In this document: piece after piece, positions 25,933-34,277 of the stretch | How the letters are laid out: every line of letters starts with the position of its first letter | Numbering within the stretch: the stretch's first letter is position 1 | Assembly (NCBI GenBank): GCA_017473435.1 | Contig: JAFULG010000007.1 | Location: 37,428 to 101,427 of the forward strand | DNA length: 64,000 nucleotides | Origin: Clostridia bacterium | Lineage (GTDB): Bacteria; Bacillota; Clostridia; Oscillospirales; Acutalibacteraceae | Direction of reading: 5' to 3' | Notes under the pieces: generated by a model | What the model was told of the DNA's origin: nothing | Database searches by the model: none | The model's input: only the letters and a program-made list of their open reading frames with translations | Made by a program: the position numbers and the translations under genes

Positions 25933-26040
25933 TTGTTACCCCTCCGTCAGACCAAAGGTCTGACACCTCCCCTTTCAGGGGAGAAAATATTACCCTCTCT
26001 GAAAGGGAGGGGGGACCGCGTAGCGGTGGAAGGGTCAACC
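25933..26040. repeat. Intergenic palindromic repeat between lysA and rsmH
   Basis: Contains a hairpin TCAGACCAAAGGTCTGA, then CTCCCCTTTCAGGGGAG and CTCTCTGAAAGGGAG stems, then CCGCGTAGCGG. The outer parts (ACCCCTCCG and the GGTGGAAGGGT end) are also complementary, so the whole unit can fold as one branched palindrome. This kind of unit is common between genes in Clostridia; here it occurs once. Confidence 0.65.
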
Positions 26041-26058
26041 GTATAAACAGGTGACATT

Positions 26059-27123
26059 ATGGAAAACGATGAAATTAAAACTGAAGAAGTAAAGCACAAG
26101 CGGCGTGTGCGCTACAAGGGTACACATCCGAGACGCTTCGAGGAAAAATACAAGGAGCTTAATCCCGAAAAATATGCCGACGATGTTGCTCACATCATTG
26201 CAAGGGGAGCAACTCCTGCAGGTATGCACATTTCAATTATGGTTGAGGAAATTCTCGACTTTCTTGAAATCAGGCCGGGACAGGTTGGTCTTGATGCAAC
26301 CCTTGGTTATGGAGGCCATACAAGAGCTATGCTTGAAAAATTAGAGGGCAACGGACATATCTACGCCCTTGATGTTGACCCTATTGAGTCGGAGAAAACG
26401 GAAAAGAGACTTCGCGAGGCGGGCTTCGGTGAGGATATACTCACTGTGAGACTGCAGAACTTTGCCGATATTGATAAGGTTGTTGAGGATACGGGCAAGA
26501 AGTTTGACTTTATCCTTGCTGATTTAGGTGTCAGCTCAATGCAGATTGATAACCCTGAAAGAGGATTTTCCTACAAGGTAGATGGCCCTCTTGATTTAAG
26601 GCTTAATCCTCATAAGGGTCAAAGCGGAGCCGAGAGGCTTCGTGAAATGAGTAGGGATGAAATTGTGGGTATGCTCACGGAAAATGCTGACGAGCCCTAT
26701 GCAGAGCAGATTGCAAGGGTGATAATGAAGTATTACTATATGGGCAAGCCCGTGGAAACAACTGCGGATTTGCGTCGTTGTGTTGAGGAGGCACTTTCCT
26801 TCCTTCCGAAAAAGGAGCAGAAGGATGCTGTGAAAAAATCCTGTCAGCGTACATTCCAGGCTATCAGAATTGATGTAAACAGCGAGTTTGAGGTGCTTTA
26901 TGCTTTCCTTGATAAGCTCCCCGAGGTGCTTAACGAGGGCGGCAGGGTAGCAGTGCTTACCTTCCATTCGGGTGAGGACAGGCTTGTTAAAAAGTCCTTC
27001 AAGGAGCTGCAGAAGCAGGGTGTTTACAGCAAGGTTGCGAGGGATGTAATAAGGCCGTCGCACGAGGAGATAATAAGGAACAGCCGTTCGAAATGTACTA
27101 AAATGCGCTGGGCGGTAAAGTAA
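26059..27123 (+). CDS. rsmH: RsmH-type 16S rRNA (cytosine-N4)-methyltransferase
   Basis: SAM-dependent enzyme that methylates N4 of C1402 in 16S rRNA. Visible are the SAM motif LDATLGYGGHTRAML, FDFILADLGVSSMQID, the family-specific NPERGFSYKVDGPLDLRLNP, CQRTFQAIRIDVN and VLTFHSGEDRLVKK. A basic N-terminal extension (HKRRVRYKGTHPRRFEEKY, residues 14-32) precedes the domain; from memory this is typical of the second RsmH type found in some Clostridia. Classical rsmH sits before ftsL in the division cluster, but this gene stands alone, 25 kb away, between repeats. Confidence 0.88.
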   Translation: MENDEIKTEEVKHKRRVRYKGTHPRRFEEKYKELNPEKYADDVAHIIARGATPAGMHISIMVEEILDFLEIRPGQVGLDATLGYGGHTRAMLEKLEGNGHIYALDVDPIESEKTEKRLREAGFGEDILTVRLQNFADIDKVVEDTGKKFDFILADLGVSSMQIDNPERGFSYKVDGPLDLRLNPHKGQSGAERLREMSRDEIVGMLTENADEPYAEQIARVIMKYYYMGKPVETTADLRRCVEEALSFLPKKEQKDAVKKSCQRTFQAIRIDVNSEFEVLYAFLDKLPEVLNEGGRVAVLTFHSGEDRLVKKSFKELQKQGVYSKVARDVIRPSHEEIIRNSRSKCTKMRWAVK

Positions 27124-27192
27124 ACAAGTAAAGTTTTGGTCAAGCTTTTACAAAAGCTTGTCAGGGTTGGTAAGGGGTGAAACCCCTTACAC
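27124..27192 (+). repeat. Gene-end repeat, family B, copy 3
   Basis: From the rsmH stop outward: AAAGTTTTGGTCAAGCTTTT, ACAAAAGCTTG, then the hairpin GTAAGGGGTGAAACCCCTTAC, which matches the copy at 35077 almost base for base in reverse. Confidence 0.7.
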
Positions 27193-27212
27193 ATGAAAAG
27201 ATTATACATATA

Positions 27213-27250
27213 AAAAGGACACGGATTTTGTTTCCGTGTCCTTTGGTTTT
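27213..27250. terminator. Terminator between rsmH and the ASCH gene
   Basis: AAAGGACACGGA, loop TTTTG, TCCGTGTCCTTT; 12-bp perfect stem followed by GGTTTT. It can serve the convergent genes on both strands. Confidence 0.8.
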
Positions 27251-27281
27251 AAGTATTATTCAGATAAATGGGAGGTGCTTT

Positions 27282-27629
27282 TTATTTAAGAGAAATTTTT
27301 ATACCAACTACTCCATATTTGCTTTGTTTTTCTATAGAGTAATAGCACTCCATATCGTGAGGGGATGCCAGATGGATATTTTCTTTTGTATAACCGCACT
27401 CTAATAAAGGTAACCTTTTATATAATTCTTCAAATGAATTAAAAACAAATAAATCCTCAACCTTAACATATAAAGTATCTGTTATATTTTTTGCATTAAC
27501 AAACTTTATTATATCACCAACAGATATTTTTTGTCTTTTTTCATCATATAATCGTAATTCTATTGTTTTATTGCCGTTGCGGATATTGTTCATTGGCATT
27601 GGGTTTAATTTCATTATGTGCTTTTTCAT
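27282..27629 (-). CDS. ASCH-domain protein
   Basis: A 115-residue protein consisting of one ASCH/PUA-like domain: an N-terminal NGNKTIELRLYDEKRQKISVGDIIKF segment (Lys/Glu of the G-x-K-x-x-E-x-R motif), VKVEDLFVFNSFEELYKRLP and a C-terminal YGVVGIKI strand. ASCH proteins bind or process modified nucleosides or RNA; some are amidohydrolases on N4-acetylcytidine. Which applies is unknown. AGGAG lies rather far (about 18 bases) before the ATG. The gene is clearly more AT-rich than the flanking genes, suggesting later acquisition. Confidence 0.75.
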   Translation of the reverse strand: MKKHIMKLNPMPMNNIRNGNKTIELRLYDEKRQKISVGDIIKFVNAKNITDTLYVKVEDLFVFNSFEELYKRLPLLECGYTKENIHLASPHDMECYYSIEKQSKYGVVGIKISLK

Positions 27630-27671
27630 TTTTGTTATACCGGCAATCTCCTGTTTATCTGTTTAATTGTT

Positions 27672-27732
27672 CTTTCGCTCGCCGCGGGGCGTTACTTTTC
27701 TTGAAAGAAAAGTAACCAAAAGAACTTTCGCC
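27672..27732 (-). repeat. Gene-end repeat, family A, copy 5
   Basis: Begins within a few bases of the fucK stop: AAAGTTCTTTTGGTTACTTT, then TCTTTCAAGAAAAGTAACGC and the GC tract CCCGCGGCGAGCG. Confidence 0.72.
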
Positions 27733-27735
27733 TTC

Positions 27736-29106
27736 TTACACCTCCACACTTCCGAAGGAAACCTTCACAAGCGCCCTTGCCTTTTCGAGAGTAAGCTCCT
27801 TATCACAGTACATCATCTGTACCATAAGATTACCCGTAGCCGTAGCCTCAACAGGTCCTGCAATAACTCTCTTGCCCGTGTATTTCTTCGTAAGCTCGTT
27901 AAGATAGCTGTCCTTGCAGCCGCCACCGACAATGTTAATTACATCAATGCTCTTGCCGCTGATAGCCTCAACGGTCTCAACTGCCTTCTTGTAGCTTTGT
28001 GCAAGGGAGTGGTAAACACAGTTCAGCACATCACCGACAGGAAGCTCAGGCTTTCCGAGTAAGCCGCGGATCGCTTCAATCATATTCTCGGGGGCAACAA
28101 GCTCCTGTGCGTTGGGGTCGACGGTTTCGGTGAAATCGCTTGCCTTTGCCATTTCCATCATTTCATCATAGGTGTATTTTTTATCGAGATTTTTTCTGAT
28201 GCTCTGTAAAAGCCACATACCCATAATGTTTTTCAAGAAGCGGAAACGATAGTTTACACCACCCTCGTTGGTAAAGCCGTCGTTCATGGCCCTTTCATCA
28301 GTAACGCTTTGGGCATTTTCTGTGCCGATAAGACTCCAAGTACCCGAGGAAATGTAAAATCCGTTGTCGCCGACATCACAGGCGGCAACCGCAGATGCGG
28401 TATCGTGAGAGGCACAAAGGATAACAGTTGAATCAAAGCCGACATATTCCTTTACCTCCTCGGTGAAGGAGCCGACAACCGTGCCCGGCTGTGAAAGGGG
28501 AAGGAAAATCTCTTTTTTAATGCCGAGCATATCCATAAGAGTCTCGTCACGCTCTTTGGCTTTTGCGTTGACAAGTCCGCCCGTTGTGGTAAGGGTGTAT
28601 TCGTTTTTCATTTCACCGGTAAGCTTGAAGGAGAGATATTCCGGCATCATAAGAAAATGCTCAGCTTTGTTGAGCCTTCCGCTTTTTTTATCGCAGTAAA
28701 GCTGATAAATTGAGTTGTATGCCGTTGCCTGAATACCCGTCAGAGCGTAAAGCTCCTCGCGAGGGATTATTCTGTCTACTTCCTCGGGAACACCGACAGT
28801 ACGGCTGTCACGGTAGGAGTAGGCAGGAAGTATTTCCTTCTTATCCTTGTCAAGCAGAACATAGTCAACGCCCCAGGTGTCAATTGCAACGGTATCAGGG
28901 GTGTAGCCCTGATTTTTGCACTCGCGCAGTCCTTCCTTAACCTCTCTGAAAAGGTGGTCAATATCCCAGCAGAGAGCGCCGTTTTCGTCCTTGATGTAAT
29001 TTTCAAAGCGGTAGATTTCCTTAAGCTTCAGCTTGCCATCCTCTATGTAGCCGAGGATGTGCCTTCCGCTTGAAGCGCCGATATCAATAGCTAAACAGTA
29101 GGGCAT
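27736..29106 (-). CDS. fucK: L-fuculokinase of the rhamnulokinase-type FGGY family
   Basis: FGGY sugar kinase of 456 residues that phosphorylates L-fuculose. The N-terminal ATPase motif is LAIDIGASSGRH, followed by DTWGVDYVLLD, a middle SHDTASAVAA with the catalytic Asp region, ISSGTWSLIG and the C-terminal NIVGGGCKDSYLNELT. By sequence alone it would be called rhamnulokinase (RhaB-like), but it is the last gene of an operon with fucose isomerase, mutarotase and fuculose-phosphate aldolase, so fuculose is the likely substrate. It is 2 bp from fucU. Confidence 0.85.
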   Translation of the reverse strand: MPYCLAIDIGASSGRHILGYIEDGKLKLKEIYRFENYIKDENGALCWDIDHLFREVKEGLRECKNQGYTPDTVAIDTWGVDYVLLDKDKKEILPAYSYRDSRTVGVPEEVDRIIPREELYALTGIQATAYNSIYQLYCDKKSGRLNKAEHFLMMPEYLSFKLTGEMKNEYTLTTTGGLVNAKAKERDETLMDMLGIKKEIFLPLSQPGTVVGSFTEEVKEYVGFDSTVILCASHDTASAVAACDVGDNGFYISSGTWSLIGTENAQSVTDERAMNDGFTNEGGVNYRFRFLKNIMGMWLLQSIRKNLDKKYTYDEMMEMAKASDFTETVDPNAQELVAPENMIEAIRGLLGKPELPVGDVLNCVYHSLAQSYKKAVETVEAISGKSIDVINIVGGGCKDSYLNELTKKYTGKRVIAGPVEATATGNLMVQMMYCDKELTLEKARALVKVSFGSVEV

Positions 29107-29108
29107 AA

Positions 29109-29543
29109 TTATATAACTCCCTTTTGTAAAATAAGGTTTGCATAAAGGGCGCTTTCACCCGTAGCGATGATTGCATAGCACTTTTTTGCTTCCTCGTAAA
29201 AGGCAAAGCGCTCAATTTCACCGAAGGCCTTTTCGCCTCTCTCATCGTGCTTGGCAACGATTTTCTTGTATTCGTCCCAGATGGGAGTTTCTACCGTGTC
29301 ACCGGGCATAACCTGCATAAGTGAAACGGGAGCCTCTACATAGCCGTCAAGAGGGAAAACTGTAAGAATTGCATCGAGAAGCTCGGCGGCACCGTGACCG
29401 TCAGCGCGGATTACAATTGCGTTTTTACCCATGCTCTCTGAAGGGAAGTTGCCGTCAGCGATAACAATGCGGTCGCTGTGGCCCATTTCGCAAAGAACCT
29501 TCAGAAGCTCGGGGGACAGAATTTTAGGTATATTCTTAAGCAT
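29109..29543 (-). CDS. fucU: L-fucose mutarotase (RbsD/FucU family)
   Basis: Small cytosolic enzyme interconverting alpha and beta anomers of L-fucose so that the isomerase can use the right form. The 144-residue chain has ILSPELLKVLCEMGHSDRIVIADGNFP with the conserved His-Asp pair, the RADGHGAAELLDAIL helix and a C-terminal AIIATGESALYANLIL segment, matching FucU rather than RbsD in length and ending. The fucA stop and this start overlap (TAATG), indicating translational coupling. Confidence 0.9.
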   Translation of the reverse strand: MLKNIPKILSPELLKVLCEMGHSDRIVIADGNFPSESMGKNAIVIRADGHGAAELLDAILTVFPLDGYVEAPVSLMQVMPGDTVETPIWDEYKKIVAKHDERGEKAFGEIERFAFYEEAKKCYAIIATGESALYANLILQKGVI

Positions 29544-30241
29544 TATTCATCTTCCTTATTGTAATGTTTGTATCCGGGATGCTTACCGGTAACACCGTAG
29601 TAGTTTTCTCTTAAATAGAGGAGCTTGTCAATCTGGGGGCGTGAAATTTCCTTTGCACCGCCGAGAAGGTGAGCTGTAAGAGAAATCTTAGCAAAAAGCT
29701 CAAGGGTTTCCATACGGTAGTAGGCGGTGATGAGGTCACAGCCTACGGCGAGTGCACCGTGGTTCTGTAAAAGGAAAACATCGTGTTCCTTAAGGTAGGG
29801 AGTGATTGCTTCGGGAACCTCGTTTGTGCTGGGTGTTCCGTAGGGAGTAAGGGGGATTGAGCCGATTGCGATAACTGTTTCAATCATTGAGTATTCGTCA
29901 AGGCTCTTACCTGCAACGGCATAGCCTGTTGCTGTGGGAGGATGTGCGTGAACAACAGCACCTACGTCCTCTCTCTCGCTATAGCAGCGAAGATGCATCT
30001 TGATTTCACTTGAGGGCTTGTAGGGTGCGCCTGAAAGTACCTCGCCGTCCTTGTTGATGATTACAAGCTTTTCGGGAGTGATAAAGCTTTTGCTGATGCC
30101 CGTGGGGGTAGCCATAAAGTTACCGTCGGGAAGTCTTACGGAAACGTTTCCGTCGTTAGCTGCAACCCAGCCGAGCTGCCACATCTTATGACAGACGTCG
30201 CACATCTGCTCGCGGATTTCCATATATTCAAGATTTTCCAT
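29543..30241 (-). CDS. fucA: L-fuculose-1-phosphate aldolase (class II)
   Basis: Zinc-dependent aldolase of 232 residues that splits L-fuculose-1-phosphate into dihydroxyacetone phosphate and L-lactaldehyde. The zinc site is seen as VVHAHPPTATGYA with two His and LLQNHGALAVG with a third; GNVSVRLPDGNFMATPTG and SKSFITPEKLV form the phosphate-binding part. Length is close to E. coli FucA (215). Context (fucI upstream, fucU and fucK downstream) picks fuculose phosphate over the related ribulose or rhamnulose phosphates. No lactaldehyde reductase gene is in the window. Confidence 0.88.
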   Translation of the reverse strand: MENLEYMEIREQMCDVCHKMWQLGWVAANDGNVSVRLPDGNFMATPTGISKSFITPEKLVIINKDGEVLSGAPYKPSSEIKMHLRCYSEREDVGAVVHAHPPTATGYAVAGKSLDEYSMIETVIAIGSIPLTPYGTPSTNEVPEAITPYLKEHDVFLLQNHGALAVGCDLITAYYRMETLELFAKISLTAHLLGGAKEISRPQIDKLLYLRENYYGVTGKHPGYKHYNKEDE

Positions 30242-30369
30242 TTTTATCTGTCCTTTCTTTGTTTTATTTAATGGGGGAGATTTTTATTGCAACAAGGCGA
30301 AAACCGCAAGGTATACGGGTGTATTCCGAGAATTTTCAATGCCGCTGCGGTGAAAATCTATCAATTAAA

Positions 30370-32166
30370 TTATTTCTTGAAGAGGGGGCCGAAGGCCTTG
30401 CAGGCACGGTAGTCTGCACCTTCCTTGTCCATGCCGAAAGCGTTCCATGCGGCGGGACGGAAGATTTTCTCCTCGGGAACATTGTGCATACAAACGGGAA
30501 TGCGGAGCATTGAGCAAAGGGTGATAAGGTCAGCACCGATGTGACCGTAGGAGATAGCACCGTGGTTTGCTCCCCAGTTGTTCATAACATCATACGCGGT
30601 CTTGAATGCACCTTCACCTGTAACTCTCGGAGCAAACCAGGTGCAGGGCCATGTGTAGTCAGTTCTCTTCCAAAGGGTATCGGAAACATCCTCAGGAAGT
30701 CCTACTGTCCAACCTTCAGCGATCTGAAGCACGGGTCCAAGACCCTTTACAAGGTTAAGACGGATCATTGTAGCGGGCATTTCGCACTTTGTTTCAAAGC
30801 GTGAGGAATATCCGCCACCACGGAAATAGCCTACGTCGGCATAGTTCCATGTGCTGTTTTCAAGGATAGCCTTCTGGTCAGCCTCGGTAACCTCGTACCA
30901 GGGCTTCATAACGCCGTTGCCGTTTTCGTCCTTTGCGGCACCGTTTGCGTCAAGACAGCAGGCACCTGAATTGATAAGGTGGATAAAGCCGTCGGAATCC
31001 TTTGCCTTGCCCTCGATGTCATAGCCGGTAACACGCTTAACAGAGTCACCGCTCCAGTATGTACGTACGTCTGCAAACATCTGTGCTCTGTTGGTAAGAA
31101 GCTTCATAAAGAGCATACCGAGACCGTTGAGAACGTCGTTTTCTGTCGCAAGGATGTAAGGTTCTCTTGCTCCGTTCCAGTCAAAGGAAGTATTGAGCAT
31201 TGCTTCGGGGAAGTCACAGTTAGGATAGAAGTCTGTCCACTGACGCTGACCCTGGAAGCCTGCGGCAATAGCGTTGTGACCTACCATTTCCTCCTCACAG
31301 CCCTTGGGAAGGTTGGGATTGCCGTTCATAAGATCCTTGATAATAACCATCATCTTTACGACAAATTCCCAGTCTGCGTCCTTTTCTTCTCTTGTCTTCT
31401 GAAGCTTCTCGGGGTTCTTGTCAAAGCCCTCGATGCAGTTTTCCTTTGTCCATTTGAGTGCCTTTTGGAATTCAGCCTCGTCATAGATTCCCTCAGTCAT
31501 TCTTCTGATGATTTCAACCTCGTCAACGCTTTCCACTCTCATACCAAGGTAGTCCTCGATAAAGTCGCTGTCGATAATTGAACCGCCGATGCCCATACAG
31601 ATTGAGCCGATCTGAAGATATGACTTGCCACGCATTGTTGCAGCGGCAACTGCAGCTCTTCCGAAGCGGAGAAGCTTTTCCTTTACGTCGCAAGGAATTT
31701 CTGTATCGTCACAGTCTTTTACATCGTGGCCGTAAATACCGAAAGCGGGGAGACCCTTCTGTGCGTGGGTTGCAAGCACGGAAGCAAGATAAACAGCACC
31801 GGGTCTTTCTGTGCCGTTAAAGCCCCATACAGCCTTGATTGTGTGAGGGTCCATATCCATTGTTTCTGCACCGTAGCACCAGCAGGGGGTAACGGTAAGG
31901 GTGATATCAACGCCTTCTCTGCGAAATTTGTCTGCACAGGCGGCAGCCTCGGCAACTCTGCCGATTGTGGTATCGGCAATAACAACCTTTACCTTTTCAC
32001 CGTTTGAATATCTGAGGTTTTCCTCAAAGAGCTTTGCGGCACTTTTTGCCATATTCATTGTCTGCTCCTCAAGGCTTTCTCTTACACCGAGAACACCTCT
32101 TCTGCCGTCGATTGTGGGTCGGATGCCGATTACTGGGTATCCGCCGATAAGTCTGTTTTCGCTCAT
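30370..32166 (-). CDS. fucI: L-fucose isomerase
   Basis: Manganese-dependent ketol isomerase converting L-fucose to L-fuculose. The 598-residue length matches E. coli FucI (591). Visible are the N-terminal [20 protein letters not shown], SIDxxxx-type [21 protein letters not shown], the [14 protein letters not shown] region and the C-terminal [19 protein letters not shown] with the metal-ligand His. It is the first gene of the fucose operon, 128 bp before fucA, and has its own promoter with a palindrome over the -35. CGGAGG precedes the ATG. Confidence 0.95.
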   Translation of the reverse strand: MSENRLIGGYPVIGIRPTIDGRRGVLGVRESLEEQTMNMAKSAAKLFEENLRYSNGEKVKVVIADTTIGRVAEAAACADKFRREGVDITLTVTPCWCYGAETMDMDPHTIKAVWGFNGTERPGAVYLASVLATHAQKGLPAFGIYGHDVKDCDDTEIPCDVKEKLLRFGRAAVAAATMRGKSYLQIGSICMGIGGSIIDSDFIEDYLGMRVESVDEVEIIRRMTEGIYDEAEFQKALKWTKENCIEGFDKNPEKLQKTREEKDADWEFVVKMMVIIKDLMNGNPNLPKGCEEEMVGHNAIAAGFQGQRQWTDFYPNCDFPEAMLNTSFDWNGAREPYILATENDVLNGLGMLFMKLLTNRAQMFADVRTYWSGDSVKRVTGYDIEGKAKDSDGFIHLINSGACCLDANGAAKDENGNGVMKPWYEVTEADQKAILENSTWNYADVGYFRGGGYSSRFETKCEMPATMIRLNLVKGLGPVLQIAEGWTVGLPEDVSDTLWKRTDYTWPCTWFAPRVTGEGAFKTAYDVMNNWGANHGAISYGHIGADLITLCSMLRIPVCMHNVPEEKIFRPAAWNAFGMDKEGADYRACKAFGPLFKK

Positions 32167-32202
32167 AATAGTTTTCCTCCGTTAAAAATTTTATACTTTT
32201 TT

Positions 32203-32236
32203 ATTTTACTATATAAAAGCCTGAACTGCAACAGTT
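32203..32236 (-). promoter_or_regulatory. fuc operon promoter with palindromic site over the -35
   Basis: Minus strand TTGCAG, 17 bases, TAAAAT (32203-32231). The palindrome AACTG-CAA-CAGTT (32224-32236) covers the -35 element, a position expected for a repressor or activator of fucose genes. No regulator gene is adjacent. Confidence 0.5.
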
Positions 32237-32241
32237 TAGAC

Positions 32242-32781
32242 TTATTTTTGTGCAAAAAAGCAATCCGTATCGTGAGAATTTATAACACCGATTGCCTGAA
32301 GATAGGAATAGATTATCACGCTTCCGCAAAATTTCATGCCACGTCTTACAAGGTCAGCAGAAATTGCATCTGAAAGGGGTGAGGTTACAACACCTGTTTC
32401 TCTGATTTGTTCACCGTTCCAGAAGGTGAGAAGATAGTTATAAAAGGAGCCGTGCTCTTTTACAATTTCTCTGAAGATCCGTGCGTTGCTGATTGCGGCA
32501 CGGATTTTTCTTTCGTTACGGATGATGCCGCTGTCGGCTTTAAGCTCTGCGATTTTTTTCTCGTCAAAGCTTATCACCTTTTCAGGCTCAAAGCTATCAA
32601 AGGCCTTGCGTAAATTCTCTCTTTTATTCAGCACACACTCCCATGAAAGCCCTGCCTGGAATGATTCAAGAATAAGCATTTCAAAAAGGTAGTGGTCGTC
32701 GAAGCGGGGGACTCCCCACTCTTCATCGTGATATTTGACATAAAGAGGGTTGCTTTCGTTACACCAGAAGCATCTTTTCAT
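32242..32781 (-). CDS. tag: DNA-3-methyladenine glycosylase I
   Basis: Cytosolic base-excision enzyme removing 3-methyladenine. The 179-residue protein starts RCFWCNESNPLYVKYHDEEWG, carrying the zinc-binding Cys and His of the Tag family, followed by LFEMLILESFQAGLSWECVL and a helix-hairpin-helix-like region; the C-terminal zinc ligands are in INSHDTDCF. Length is standard. It is 6 bp downstream of the ZIP transporter gene and probably co-transcribed with it. It ends 75 bp before fucI, with the fuc promoter between. Confidence 0.93.
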   Translation of the reverse strand: MKRCFWCNESNPLYVKYHDEEWGVPRFDDHYLFEMLILESFQAGLSWECVLNKRENLRKAFDSFEPEKVISFDEKKIAELKADSGIIRNERKIRAAISNARIFREIVKEHGSFYNYLLTFWNGEQIRETGVVTSPLSDAISADLVRRGMKFCGSVIIYSYLQAIGVINSHDTDCFFAQK

Positions 32782-32787
32782 AAATTA

Positions 32788-33540
32788 TCATCCTAAAATA
32801 AAATCTGTCACAAGCATCACACAAAAGCCTACAAGCAACGCATAGGTTGCGCCTCTTTCGCTTCCGTGGGCGTGGGTTTCGGGAATCATTTCATCGCTTA
32901 TTACATAAAGCATTGTACCGCCTGCAAAGGCAAGGGCAAAGGGGAGAATTGCAGAGGCGATGCTTACGGCAAAAAATCCGAGCAATGTGCCGACGACCTC
33001 AACAAGACCCGTGAGCATTGCAATGATGAAGGTTTTTCTTGCCGTAACACCCGATGAAAGCAAGGGTCCGATGATAACCATACCCTCGGGAATATTCTGT
33101 AAGGCAATACCTCCTGCAATAATGAGAGCCTGTGCGTTGTTGCCTGAGCCGAAGCCGACACCTGCGGCAATACCCTCGGGCAGATTGTGGATTGCAATGG
33201 CACATACAAAAAGCAGTACCTTGTCAAGGCTCTGATTGTTGTGAGCTTCCGTGTCTGTGCCTGCTAATTTGTGAAGATGGGGTACAAGCTTATCAATTAA
33301 GTTCAGACAGACTGCACCTGTAAAGATGCCTGCAACGGTGATTATTATTCCGTATTTGCCGCCGTATTCAAGAGAGGGGATAACAAGTCCCAGCACGGCG
33401 GCTGCAAGCATTACACCTGCAGCAAAGGAGAGAACTATATCTGAAAATTTATGGGAAAGCTTTTTGAAAACAAAGCCAAGAAGCGAACCGATTACTGTTG
33501 CTCCGCCTACTCCGAGAGCTGTAAGTAAAACTAATTTCAT
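32788..33540 (-). CDS. ZIP-family metal transporter
   Basis: Inner-membrane transporter of divalent metals (zinc, possibly iron or manganese) with eight predicted helices in 250 residues. The binuclear metal site motifs HNLPEGIAAGVGFG (TM4) and LQNIPEGMVI (TM5) are intact; in the second the leading His is replaced by Gln, a variation seen in the family. It sits between the TetR gene (18 bp) and tag. A divergent CDF exporter on the other side of the TetR gene suggests a small metal-homeostasis locus. Confidence 0.9.
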   Translation of the reverse strand: MKLVLLTALGVGGATVIGSLLGFVFKKLSHKFSDIVLSFAAGVMLAAAVLGLVIPSLEYGGKYGIIITVAGIFTGAVCLNLIDKLVPHLHKLAGTDTEAHNNQSLDKVLLFVCAIAIHNLPEGIAAGVGFGSGNNAQALIIAGGIALQNIPEGMVIIGPLLSSGVTARKTFIIAMLTGLVEVVGTLLGFFAVSIASAILPFALAFAGGTMLYVISDEMIPETHAHGSERGATYALLVGFCVMLVTDFILG

Positions 33541-33558
33541 TATTGCTGCAACCTTTCT

Positions 33559-34110
33559 TCAAATATTCTTTATAAGGGTGGTGAAATATTCGTTTATTTT
33601 TTCCGGAGGCTCCTTCATTTTGCTACTTACCCACCATCTGACCGTTTCGACAAAAGTGGAGGCAATATGGTTGAGAACAAGCTCTTCGGGAAGTGAATCC
33701 GAGCTGACAGTTGATGTCCTTTGATTTTTTATAAGAGAGATGAGTCCGTTTTTGAAGTAACCCAGGAATAAGCCGTTATTAGGGCAGGAGAGCAGGTCAA
33801 GCAGGCGGTTATCATTTTTGTAGATGTGCTCAAAAATGTGAAGATAAACGGAGCCTTCTGCAGTGCAATCAAAAATATGTCGGTGATTTTTTTCTCCCTT
33901 CAAGGAGTCGAACACGTGACAGAAGAGCTCGTTGCAAAGTTCCTTAAGAAGGTAGTCCTTTGTTTCAAAGTGGGCGTAAAAGGTAGCCCTGCCTATATCT
34001 GCCTTTTCAATAATTTCACCGACAGTAATTTTTTCAAAGTTTTTTTCCTTAAGAAGAAAAATAAAGGCATCAAAAATAGCATAACGGGTTTTTCTTTGCC
34101 GTCTGTCCAT
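33559..34110 (-). CDS. TetR/AcrR-family regulator
   Basis: A 183-residue repressor-type protein. The N-terminal HTH covers residues about 8-55: TRYAIFDAFIFLLKEKNFEKITV, EIIEKADIGRATFYAHF and KDYLLKEL are typical TetR blocks. The C-terminal helical domain with TFVETVRWWVSSKMKEPPEKI resembles the TetR_C_7 group common in Firmicutes. A TTG at 34128 is in frame but the GGAGGTGA site lies after it, so the ATG at 34110 is the start. It is divergent from the CDF gene, with a perfect palindrome in between, and upstream of the ZIP gene; metal or envelope stress sensing is inferred. Confidence 0.85.
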   Translation of the reverse strand: MDRRQRKTRYAIFDAFIFLLKEKNFEKITVGEIIEKADIGRATFYAHFETKDYLLKELCNELFCHVFDSLKGEKNHRHIFDCTAEGSVYLHIFEHIYKNDNRLLDLLSCPNNGLFLGYFKNGLISLIKNQRTSTVSSDSLPEELVLNHIASTFVETVRWWVSSKMKEPPEKINEYFTTLIKNI

Positions 34111-34211
34111 AAAATCACCTCCGTACAATTTCTTAATTTTGTTCTGTATATTACAATTCTGATAATCTGTATGTTGAAATCAAGCTTCAATGGCTATTAA
34201 AATTTAAACGA

Positions 34212-34225
34212 ACAAAATGTTTTGT
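34212..34225. promoter_or_regulatory. Palindromic operator candidate between TetR and CDF genes
   Basis: ACAAAA-TG-TTTTGT, a perfect 14-bp palindrome in the 167-bp divergent region, 53 bp before the CDF start. The likely ligand is the TetR protein. Confidence 0.55.
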
Positions 34226-34277
34226 ATTTGTTTCATTGTATCATAAATTTAATTTAAAATCAATGCGGAGGCAGTTT

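Noticed and set aside
30979-31581. 200-codon plus-strand frame opposite fucI
   Set aside because: Antisense to a well-recognised gene, low-complexity translation and no ribosome-binding site.
34205-34232. LexA box at the TetR-CDF intergenic palindrome
   Set aside because: CGAAC is present but the spacing to the second half-site is five rather than four bases, and the perfect palindrome ACAAAATGTTTTGT explains the site better as a TetR operator.
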